DNA from: Alphaproteobacteria bacterium
GTDB taxonomy: Bacteria; Pseudomonadota; Alphaproteobacteria; Puniceispirillales; Puniceispirillaceae
DNA length: 6,062 nucleotides
NCBI GenBank assembly: GCA_009936885.1
Contig: JAACDT010000266.1
Span: 1 to 6,062, forward strand
Direction: 5' to 3'
Shown piece by piece: positions 1 to 6,062 of the stretch. Both the position numbers and the translations under genes were made by a program. How positions within the stretch are numbered: the stretch's first letter is position 1; each line of letters opens with the position of its first letter. The notes below the pieces were generated by a model. The model made no database searches, had not been told where the DNA came from, and worked only from the letters and a program-made list of their open reading frames with translations.

Positions 1-1
1 G

Positions 2-1249
2 GGGCAAACACCAGATCCAGAATTTGGCTCAAGAGCGGTTCCCATTCATCAAACAACCTCCTATGTATTTCGTGATACACGCCATGCAGCTGCTTTATAT
101 AATATGGAAGTTGGAGGACATTTATATTCACGTATATCAAACCCAACCGTCGCTGTTCTAGAACAACGTGTTGCCGCACTAGATGATGCTGCGGCTGCTA
201 CTGCAACTAGTTCAGGTATGGCAGCGTTGTTCTCTGCGCTATTAACTATCTGCTCTGCAGGAGATCACATTGTTGCCTCATCTCAATTATATGGCGCTAA
301 TGTAAATCTGCTGAAATATACACTTCCCCGTTTTGGGGTTCATACAACTTTTGTAGACCCTACCAATCATGAGGCGATAAAATCAGCCATTAAGGAAAAC
401 ACGAAGATATTTTTCTCAGAAATAATTGGAAACCCGGGACTTGTAATACTAGATGTGGATGCGGTTGCAAAAATTTGTCAGGAGCATTCAATCTTGTTCA
501 TAGTGGATGGCACATTTAACACTCCTTATTTGATGGCGCCAATTAAGAATGGTGTGAATATTATCATCCATTCTCTCACTAAATGGATGGGCGGACATGG
601 CGTTGCGATAGGTGGGGTTGTGGTAGATGGCGGCAATTTCGACTGGGGTAGCACCGATAAATTTTCCACGATTTCTGAGCCACATTACGCAATGGACGGT
701 ATCAATTTTTACGAGGAATTTGGACCGGTTGCCTTTACGGCTAAATTTCGTGCCGAAGCAATGTATAATTTTGGGCCGTGTCTTGCCCCTATGAACGCGT
801 TTCATATTCTGCAAGGGCTGGAAACATTACCCCTTAGAATGCAGCGTCACATTGAAAATACACAAGAGCTGTTAAAATTTCTTACATCACACGAACAAAT
901 CTCTTGGGTTCGTCATCCCTCACTGCCAGAGCATCCGCAACATGAACTTGCAGCAGAAATGCTTCCAAGGGGCGCCGGCTCTATCATTACCTTTGGAATA
1001 AAGGGGGGACGTGATGCGGGAAAGAAATTTATAGAAACTGTCACTTTATCATCTCACCTTGCTAATGTTGGGGATGCAAAGACACTTGTTATTCACCCTG
1101 CCAGCACAACACATTCACATATAGATTCACAAAGCATGTTATCAGCAGGTCTTACCGATGATATGATAAGATTATCTGTTGGCTTAGAAGATATTTCCGA
1201 TATTATTTCTGATTTTGAACAAGGGTTAAAAGCAGCTAGCAAGCTTTAG
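2..1249 (+). CDS. metY: O-acetylhomoserine sulfhydrylase-type PLP enzyme (5'-truncated by window edge)
   Basis: This is a Cys/Met-metabolism PLP enzyme (fold type I) of the O-acetylhomoserine aminocarboxypropyltransferase type. That enzyme makes homocysteine from O-acetylhomoserine and sulfide in the cytoplasm, or methionine with methanethiol. The frame is open to the window edge. The 34 codons before the ATG at 104 encode family-typical sequence (SRAVPIHQTTSYVF), so that ATG is internal and roughly 10-20 residues are missing. Counting from position 2 (415 residues visible), I see YSRISNPT at 42-49 (cofactor phosphate, neighbouring subunit), the SSGMAA turn near 70-75, Asp169 (pyridine nitrogen) and the Schiff-base Lys194 in SLTKWMGGHG (codon 581-583). 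I also see the long EPHYAMDGINFYEEFGP insertion typical of MetY, and Arg390 in MIRLSVG (substrate carboxylate). The usual VDNTF reads VDGTF here. The next gene starts 26 bases downstream. MetZ or methionine gamma-lyase activity cannot be excluded, but the length and insertion favour MetY. Confidence 0.9.
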   Translation, partial: GQTPDPEFGSRAVPIHQTTSYVFRDTRHAAALYNMEVGGHLYSRISNPTVAVLEQRVAALDDAAAATATSSGMAALFSALLTICSAGDHIVASSQLYGANVNLLKYTLPRFGVHTTFVDPTNHEAIKSAIKENTKIFFSEIIGNPGLVILDVDAVAKICQEHSILFIVDGTFNTPYLMAPIKNGVNIIIHSLTKWMGGHGVAIGGVVVDGGNFDWGSTDKFSTISEPHYAMDGINFYEEFGPVAFTAKFRAEAMYNFGPCLAPMNAFHILQGLETLPLRMQRHIENTQELLKFLTSHEQISWVRHPSLPEHPQHELAAEMLPRGAGSIITFGIKGGRDAGKKFIETVTLSSHLANVGDAKTLVIHPASTTHSHIDSQSMLSAGLTDDMIRLSVGLEDISDIISDFEQGLKAASKL

Positions 1250-1264
1250 GTAAACTGGTGTTTT

Positions 1265-1268
1265 AGGA
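1265..1268 (+). promoter_or_regulatory. Shine-Dalgarno site of the alpha/beta-hydrolase gene
   Basis: AGGA lies 7 bases before the ATG at 1276. It supports that start over the out-of-frame ATG at 1268-1270, which overlaps the site itself. I see no promoter-like element in the 26-base gap, which fits translation from a transcript that begins upstream. Confidence 0.6.
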
Positions 1269-1275
1269 TGGCTTT

Positions 1276-2064
1276 ATGAAATTAACATTGAATGGGCATT
1301 CAACCTATATCTCTACTGGTGGCAAAAAACCATCAATAGAAAATCAGGCTATTATCTTCTTGCCTGGAAGCGGTCAAAGCCATCTTACATTTGTTTTGCA
1401 AACACGGTTTTTTGCATTTCAAGGTTATGATGTCTATGCGCCTGATTTTCCAGGTCATGGATTATCAAAAGGAAATCCTCTTGAAACCATTGAGGAAATG
1501 GCAGATTGGGTTGCTGGATTAATGGCTCAGTGTGTTCTTAAATCTGCTATTATAGTAGGTCATTCACAAGGATGTCTTGTTGCCATGTCATTGGCACATA
1601 AATACCCCGATTTAGCTGAAAAGCTGATATTGATTGCAGGCGCATTACAAATAAAAGTGAATGATTATCTGCTTGATAAATCAAATAATTCATTGCCGCT
1701 TGCAGTTAAAATGATGACAGAATGGGGTCATGGCAGGCATGGTCATTTTTTTGCAGCATCCCAGCCCGGTCATTCACTCCTAGGTATTGGACGTGAATTA
1801 ATGATGGCAAATGCACAAGATGCTTTACCTGCTGATCTGCTTGCCTGTAATCAGTTTGATGCTACTAATATCGCCGCAGAAATTGAGGTGCCAGTCTTAT
1901 GTATTCTTGCACAAGATGATAAGATGACGCCTGTTAAATTGGGTATTAAAATGTCAGATGCATTTAAAAATTCAACGTGTGTTGAAATCGCACAATCTGG
2001 TCATATGCTTCCGATTGAAAAACCAGATGACGTTAATAGCTCAATTCAAGAATTCTTAAATTAA
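1276..2064 (+). CDS. alpha/beta-hydrolase family protein
   Basis: This is a 262-residue, probably cytoplasmic alpha/beta-hydrolase with no signal peptide or membrane segment. The nucleophile elbow is GHSQG with Ser97. The acid is most likely Asp215 in QDDKMTP, and the catalytic histidine is His243 in SGHML, so the triad is complete. The first-strand oxyanion motif, usually HG, reads LPGSGQSH (30 is Pro), with Gly kept at 31. DFPGHG at 57-62 is the usual turn after strand 4. A lid of about 75 residues (roughly 124-200) contains a His-rich stretch, WGHGRHGH, and ends in ACNQFD, as in a subfamily of proteobacterial hydrolases I recognise only in outline. The substrate is unknown: an ester, lactone or acyl-CoA thioester is possible. 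The gene lies 26 bases after the MetY-like gene and 24 before the beta-oxidation gene, so a shared transcript is likely. It is not MetX, which is much longer and has a different elbow. Confidence 0.9.
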   Translation: MKLTLNGHSTYISTGGKKPSIENQAIIFLPGSGQSHLTFVLQTRFFAFQGYDVYAPDFPGHGLSKGNPLETIEEMADWVAGLMAQCVLKSAIIVGHSQGCLVAMSLAHKYPDLAEKLILIAGALQIKVNDYLLDKSNNSLPLAVKMMTEWGHGRHGHFFAASQPGHSLLGIGRELMMANAQDALPADLLACNQFDATNIAAEIEVPVLCILAQDDKMTPVKLGIKMSDAFKNSTCVEIAQSGHMLPIEKPDDVNSSIQEFLN

Positions 2065-2076
2065 TAGCTTATAATT

Positions 2077-2081
2077 AGAGG
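2077..2081 (+). promoter_or_regulatory. Shine-Dalgarno site of the bifunctional beta-oxidation gene
   Basis: AGAGG lies 7 bases before the ATG at 2089. The reading frame has an upstream stop (TAG at 2065-2067) with no other start codon before 2089, so this site fixes the start. Confidence 0.6.
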
Positions 2082-2088
2082 CATAATA

Positions 2089-4419
2089 ATGATAGCTGCT
2101 AAGATACAATTCAAAAGAATCGCGGTTATTGGTGCAGGCACAATGGGAAGTGGTATTGCGGCTCAGATAGCAAATGCCGGGCTAGATGTGCTGCTGCTAG
2201 ATTTGGCAGCAAAGGATGAAAATGAGATAAGCCCAGCAGAGGCAGCGATAGAGCGGCTTATTAAGTCTGATCCCCCCCAGCTGGTATCAAAAAAAGTATC
2301 AAAACACATCCAAACAGGCACCATTGAAAGTGATTTTGATGCGTTAAAAGATTATGACTGGATTATAGAGGCGGTGGTAGAACGCCTTGATATTAAAAAA
2401 TCACTTTATTCACGCTTGGATAGCATAATAAAGAGTGAGTGTGTTGTAACATCCAACACATCCTCGATTCCGATCACGGTTTTAATGGAGGAAATGTCTG
2501 TTGCATTCCAACAGAGATTTGCCATCACACATTATTTTAATCCTGTTCGTTATATGCGTTTGCTTGAGTTAGTTGTTGGCACTCACACCCGCAAGGATAT
2601 TATGGACGCACTTGCTGATTTCAATGATGTGGTGCTTGGAAAAGGGGTGGTTAGATGTAACGATACACCAGGGTTTCTCGGGAACAGACTTGGTGTTTAC
2701 GCTATGCAAGTTGGCTTGTTTGAAGCTATAAGCCGCAATATTCCCTTTGATGATGCGGATGCTATTCTTGGTAGACCGATGGGCATACCAAAGACAGGCG
2801 TTTTTGGGTTATATGATTTAATCGGAATTGACCTTATGTCAGATGTGGTGTCATCCATGCACCAAATTCTGTCAGAGCAGGATGATTTTCAAAAAGTAGG
2901 CACTGACCCTGACCTAATAACCTCTTTGATAAAAACAGGTTATACAGGCCAAAAGGGATTGGGCGGATTTTACGCAGAAAACCCATCAGGCAGACAGGTC
3001 AGAGAAGTATCACTAAATCATAACTCAGATATAAAATGGCGCGATATTAATCCTTTGCCAGAAATTGCAGAAAAAGCGGCCAAAGCACAAAGTGAGCAGG
3101 AAGAAGCATTATTAGTGCTGGTTCAAGATAATAGCGAATATGGCGAATTTGCCCGTTCTGTTTTAGCCCATATCTTTTGTTATGCAGGTCAGCTATTAGG
3201 CACGATAACGACTAACCCACAAGATATCGATGATGCGATGAAATTGGGATTTAATTGGCAACGTGGCCCGTTTGAGATGATTGATGCTATCGGAAGTGAG
3301 AACTTAAATCGATTAATGGGGGATGCAGGCCTTACTATGCCTTCCGCGCTTCAATTTGGAAAACCATTTTATCAGGTCAATGAAGGTATCGTTTCTGTAC
3401 GTGATAGTGATAGAGGGTATGTTCCTATAAGTCTGCCAGAGGGCTCCTTTAGGCTTCAAATTCTAAGACGCGCTTTGCCAGTCCTGTCTCAGAATAATGA
3501 TGCGAGCTGTTATTTAATTGATAATAACATGCGCCTTGTTGAGTTCCATTCAAAGGCTAATGCACTTCGCCCAGGGACTGTTAAAATGCTGGAATATGTA
3601 GCAAGCGACCCTGGTAGCGGGGTTATTATCCATAATGATGCGCAACATTTTTCGGCAGGTGTGGATTTGAATCATTTCAGATCTCTTATTGAAAATAGCG
3701 AATGGCAAAAAATGGACAAATTTCTGGGGGATTTTCAGAAAGTCGTATCAAAACTCAACTATTTACCAGTGCCAGTGATTGGCGCGCCATCTGGTCTTGC
3801 TATCGGTGGCGGATTTGAGGTGTTGGCGCATTGTGATGCGCTTGTGGCTCATACTAATTCGACATTTGGTCTGGTGGAGGCTGGGGTTGGCTTATTGCCC
3901 GCTGGGGGAGGGGTGAAGCAAACCTATCTTCGCTGGTTTAACAAAACGCAAGACTGGGATGAAGCTGCTTGGCAATGCTGGATGCAGATAGGTTACGGCA
4001 AAATAGGCACGTCGCCTGATATGTCTGCGCGTTATTGTTACTTCTTGCCTGACAGGGATCGCCAAGTAATGAATAAGGATAGAATATTTGAACAGGCCTG
4101 CGCTTTAAATCTAAATATGCAGGAGGCATATACCCCCCCAGAAATACCAACATTCAAACTGGCTAATCCAACTATGCGCGAGAAAATGCATGCCTTTATG
4201 GAAAATGGCGTGTCACAGGGCATGTTTACACCTCATAATCTAACAACCGCCATGGCGATAGCAGATGTAATTGTTGCAAAAGAAGGGGAGCGGCAATCCA
4301 TTACCGAGCAAGAGATGTTCGCAAGAGAACGTGCGAATTTTATTAAACTCGCAAAAACGCCCCAAACGCTAACTCGTATCGCATCTTTACTTGATTCAGG
4401 AACGGCAGAGCAGAATTAA
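2089..4419 (+). CDS. fadN: bifunctional 3-hydroxyacyl-CoA dehydrogenase / enoyl-CoA hydratase, FadN type
   Basis: This 776-residue enzyme would hydrate trans-2-enoyl-CoA to 3-hydroxyacyl-CoA and oxidise it with NAD+ to 3-ketoacyl-CoA in fatty-acid beta-oxidation. The domain order is that of Bacillus subtilis FadN (about 790 residues), the reverse of E. coli FadB/FadJ. The NAD-binding Rossmann domain is at about 9-185, with GAGTMG at 15-20. The dehydrogenase pair is His148 (THYFNP) and Glu160, 12 residues apart as in the family, with Ser122 in SNTSS. Two dehydrogenase C-terminal modules follow at about 187-297 and 354-410. The crotonase domain is at about 475-660, with the oxyanion segment FSAGVDL at 521-527. 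Both hydratase glutamates are present: Glu577 (GGGFE) and Glu597 (FGLVEAG), 20 residues apart. A helical tail completes the protein. Both active sites look intact. It is probably co-transcribed with the hydrolase gene. The usual partner thiolase is not next to it, and the next gene is convergent. The symbol is by architecture and similarity, not shown orthology. Confidence 0.94.
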   Translation: MIAAKIQFKRIAVIGAGTMGSGIAAQIANAGLDVLLLDLAAKDENEISPAEAAIERLIKSDPPQLVSKKVSKHIQTGTIESDFDALKDYDWIIEAVVERLDIKKSLYSRLDSIIKSECVVTSNTSSIPITVLMEEMSVAFQQRFAITHYFNPVRYMRLLELVVGTHTRKDIMDALADFNDVVLGKGVVRCNDTPGFLGNRLGVYAMQVGLFEAISRNIPFDDADAILGRPMGIPKTGVFGLYDLIGIDLMSDVVSSMHQILSEQDDFQKVGTDPDLITSLIKTGYTGQKGLGGFYAENPSGRQVREVSLNHNSDIKWRDINPLPEIAEKAAKAQSEQEEALLVLVQDNSEYGEFARSVLAHIFCYAGQLLGTITTNPQDIDDAMKLGFNWQRGPFEMIDAIGSENLNRLMGDAGLTMPSALQFGKPFYQVNEGIVSVRDSDRGYVPISLPEGSFRLQILRRALPVLSQNNDASCYLIDNNMRLVEFHSKANALRPGTVKMLEYVASDPGSGVIIHNDAQHFSAGVDLNHFRSLIENSEWQKMDKFLGDFQKVVSKLNYLPVPVIGAPSGLAIGGGFEVLAHCDALVAHTNSTFGLVEAGVGLLPAGGGVKQTYLRWFNKTQDWDEAAWQCWMQIGYGKIGTSPDMSARYCYFLPDRDRQVMNKDRIFEQACALNLNMQEAYTPPEIPTFKLANPTMREKMHAFMENGVSQGMFTPHNLTTAMAIADVIVAKEGERQSITEQEMFARERANFIKLAKTPQTLTRIASLLDSGTAEQN

Positions 4420-4442
4420 ACGTCCACTTCCCGTCCCTAACA

Positions 4443-4481
4443 GGATAAATGCGATAGCCGGAATATTATCCGGAATATTAT
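4443..4481. terminator. possible weak hairpin between convergent genes
   Basis: Between the two convergent stop codons, CCGGA (4458-4462) pairs with TCCGG (4469-4473) around a 6-base loop. GGATAA (4443-4448) can alternatively pair with TTATCC (4466-4471). On the + strand the hairpin is followed by an A/T-rich stretch rather than a clean T-tract. It could slow or end transcription from either side, but the stem is short and I would not call it a confident intrinsic terminator. Confidence 0.25.
4458..4481. repeat. perfect 12-bp tandem direct repeat, two copies
   Basis: CCGGAATATTAT occurs at 4458-4469 and again, with no spacer or mismatch, at 4470-4481. The second copy covers the stop codon of the - strand acyl-CoA synthetase. 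Because the unit is 12 bases (four codons), the first copy supplies a second in-frame TAA (4466-4468), so the gene ends with two stops in the same frame. The pattern fits a small slippage duplication at the gene end. Confidence 0.8.
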
Positions 4482-6061
4482 TCAGTATCCTGCAAAGATT
4501 GCCGAAGTAAGAATTTCTGAATTTTTCCGGTTGATGTTTTAGGGATTTCTTGAAAAATTATTGTTTTTGGTGCTTTGAACCCTGCTAAATGCTGACGGCA
4601 AAAGGTAATAATATCTTCTTCGGTAGCGGTAACATTTTGTTTCATCTCAACAAATGCGCATGGGGTTTCGCCCCATTTCTCATCTTTTTTGGCAACCACT
4701 GCTGCAAATGCAATTCCTTCATGGCGATATAATACATTTTCAATTTCCACAGACGAGATATTCTCTCCTCCTGAGATGATAATGTCTTTTAGTCTATCTT
4801 TAATTTCCACATAGCCCGTATCATGACGAATGGCTAAATGGCCTGATCTAAAAAAGCCATCAGATAGGCTTTCTTCGGTTGCTTTTTGGTTCTTATGATA
4901 CCCTTTCATAATGGTATTAGAGCGAATAACAATTTCGCCAATTGTCTTGCCATCTGCGGGCACAGGCTTGTTGGTATCACGGTCTAACACTTCAACCATT
5001 TCTGTATGTGTGAATTGTACACCCTGCTGCGCCTTAATCGCAGCTTGTTCTGCAAAATCAAGCTGGTTCCATTTGTCCTGCCATACACATTGCACAACAT
5101 GTCCATAGGTCTCTGTTAATCCATATACTTGCATAACCCTAAATCCAAGCGCCTCTATTTTTTGCAAAATAGCGGCAGGAGGCGGTGCACCAGCAGTCAT
5201 TACTTGTACAGGCCAAGCAGGCTTAAACTGAATCTGTGCTGGTGCATTAACAAGCATACCTAAAATAATGGGGGCACCCCCAAAATGAGTGACTTTATGT
5301 GTTTCTATTAAACCAAAGATGGCTTCTGCTGTAAGCTGGCGTGTGCAAATGACGGTAGCCGCAAGTAAGGTCATCATCCAAGCATGTCCCCACCCATTAC
5401 AATGGAACATAGGCACTGTATATAGATAGGTTGGATGCATCTGCATGTGCCATGCAGGAATTGTCCCCATAGCCATTAAATAAGCGCCTCGGTGGTGATA
5501 CACCACCCCTTTTGGAAGCCCCCCAGTGCCGGAGGTATAGTTAAGACATACAGCATCCCATTCATCCTCTGGGAGCCGCCATTTAAATTCTATATCGCCT
5601 TCTTCTATGAGTTGCTCATAGTTGCAGGTGCCAATGGGCGTTGCAGAAGCGCTTGAGCTATCTTGTTGGTCAATAATATCAATTATCTCAAATTCAGTGT
5701 AATCAGCTTGTGATATTGCAGATGAGACTGTTTTTGAAAAACTGGCATCTGCGATAAGTATTCTTGGTTCTGCATGCTCAAAAATATAAGCAATTGTATC
5801 CGCATCTAGCCTGATATTCACCGTGTTTAGAACACCACCAGCCATTGCAACAGCAAATTGGCATTCAAATAACTCAGGGGTGTTGGCAGCGATTACCGTT
5901 ACAACCTCACCTTTTTGTAAGCCATGTTTTTGCAAGGCAGAGGCAAGTCTCACGCACCGCTCATAAGTATCGCTCCAGCTATATTTTCGCTTCCCATAAA
6001 TAAGGGAGACCCTTTCTGGATAGAGTTTAGAGGTACGCTCTATAAAAGATAATGGACTTAA
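4478..6061 (-). CDS. AMP-forming acyl-CoA synthetase, ANL superfamily (5'-truncated by window edge)
   Basis: This is an acyl-CoA ligase that would activate a carboxylic acid via an acyl-adenylate to the CoA thioester. The frame is open to the window edge. The 36 codons before the GTG at 5953 encode family-typical N-terminal sequence (LSPLSFIERTSKLYPERV), so that GTG is internal and only a short N-terminus is missing. Numbering the visible 527 residues, A3 is TSGTGGLPKG at 176-185, PMFHCNGW is at 217-224, A5 YGLTETYG is at 313-320, and A7 is SGHLA at 406-410. A8 runs from DRLKD (422) through SGGENISS, and A10 is PKTSTGKIQK with the adenylation lysine Lys513. Two motif positions are abnormal: A3 normally reads SGTTG, and A7 normally reads TGDL or SGDL but has His408 here. 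The fold and length are otherwise complete (the family is about 540-550 residues). The relatives I recall are short/medium-chain or aryl acyl-CoA synthetases, and the substrate cannot be read from the sequence. Any promoter lies outside the window. Confidence 0.92.
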   Translation of the reverse strand, partial: LSPLSFIERTSKLYPERVSLIYGKRKYSWSDTYERCVRLASALQKHGLQKGEVVTVIAANTPELFECQFAVAMAGGVLNTVNIRLDADTIAYIFEHAEPRILIADASFSKTVSSAISQADYTEFEIIDIIDQQDSSSASATPIGTCNYEQLIEEGDIEFKWRLPEDEWDAVCLNYTSGTGGLPKGVVYHHRGAYLMAMGTIPAWHMQMHPTYLYTVPMFHCNGWGHAWMMTLLAATVICTRQLTAEAIFGLIETHKVTHFGGAPIILGMLVNAPAQIQFKPAWPVQVMTAGAPPPAAILQKIEALGFRVMQVYGLTETYGHVVQCVWQDKWNQLDFAEQAAIKAQQGVQFTHTEMVEVLDRDTNKPVPADGKTIGEIVIRSNTIMKGYHKNQKATEESLSDGFFRSGHLAIRHDTGYVEIKDRLKDIIISGGENISSVEIENVLYRHEGIAFAAVVAKKDEKWGETPCAFVEMKQNVTATEEDIITFCRQHLAGFKAPKTIIFQEIPKTSTGKIQKFLLRQSLQDTE

Positions 6062-6062
6062 C

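Noticed and set aside
104..106. ATG at 104 as the start of the MetY-like protein
   Set aside because: The frame is open upstream to the window edge and encodes conserved family sequence, so the true start is outside the window.
488..814. Open - strand frame of 108 codons inside the MetY-like gene
   Set aside because: It is antisense to a strongly conserved gene, and its translation resembles no protein I recognise. It is a shadow of the coding frame.
1276..2064. Hydrolase as MetX (homoserine O-acetyltransferase), which would supply the MetY substrate
   Set aside because: At 262 residues it is far shorter than MetX, and it has GHSQG rather than the MetX nucleophile motif.
3938..4223. Two overlapping - strand open frames inside the bifunctional gene
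   Set aside because: They are short, overlap each other, lie antisense to the conserved C-terminal part, and show no recognisable domain.
4911..5108. + strand open frame of 65 codons inside the acyl-CoA synthetase gene
   Set aside because: It is antisense to conserved synthetase sequence and its Cys/Ser/Thr-rich composition is typical of a shadow frame.
5270..5281. GGGGG-CA-CCCCC palindrome
   Set aside because: It encodes the conserved FGGAPI segment of the synthetase, and its loop is too tight to be a convincing hairpin.
5951..5953. GTG as the start of the acyl-CoA synthetase
   Set aside because: The 36 upstream codons in frame match the family N-terminus, so this GTG encodes an internal Val.
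4478..6061. Synthetase as DmdB (methylmercaptopropionyl-CoA ligase) in a DMSP pathway with MetY
   Set aside because: The N-terminal sequence and motif surroundings look like a different acyl-CoA synthetase subfamily from DmdB as I remember it, and no dmdA, dmdC or dmdD-type gene is visible.

Overview
The window holds four protein-coding genes and almost nothing else. Three lie head-to-tail on the + strand and one lies convergent on the - strand. The two outer genes run off the window edges, so both lack their true starts. The few 60-base lines I counted by hand were about 33-50% G+C, mostly in the low 40s, so the DNA is moderately AT-rich. Gene density is high, with gaps of 26, 24 and 58 bases. 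By remembered resemblance only, the proteins look like those of an alphaproteobacterium, possibly a free-living or marine lineage with a reduced G+C content. No marker gene is present to prove that. There are no signs of a mobile element, prophage, CRISPR array, tRNA or rRNA.

Layout. Positions 2-1249 (+) hold a PLP-dependent O-acetylhomoserine sulfhydrylase-type enzyme (MetY-like), missing its first residues. Positions 1276-2064 (+) hold a small alpha/beta-hydrolase with a complete Ser-Asp-His triad. Positions 2089-4419 (+) hold a 776-residue bifunctional 3-hydroxyacyl-CoA dehydrogenase/enoyl-CoA hydratase with the FadN domain order (dehydrogenase first, hydratase last). A 58-base convergent gap follows, with a perfect 12-bp tandem repeat at its right end that also covers the - strand gene's stop codon. 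Positions 4478-6061 (-) hold an AMP-forming acyl-CoA synthetase whose N-terminus lies beyond the window.

How they fit together. The + strand genes each have a good Shine-Dalgarno sequence and are close enough to be one transcript. The synthetase could activate a carboxylic acid to its CoA thioester, and the bifunctional enzyme could carry the enoyl-CoA on to the 3-ketoacyl-CoA. The hydrolase could release or prepare an acyl substrate. The thiolase and acyl-CoA dehydrogenase needed to complete beta-oxidation are not in the window. The place of the MetY-like enzyme in this set is not obvious. This is mostly ordinary core metabolism, and I did not find a clearly new biological system. The points most worth checking are two departures from near-invariant motifs in the acyl-CoA synthetase (A3 Thr to Gly, A7 Asp to His), the unusual grouping of genes, and the repeat at the convergent gene ends.
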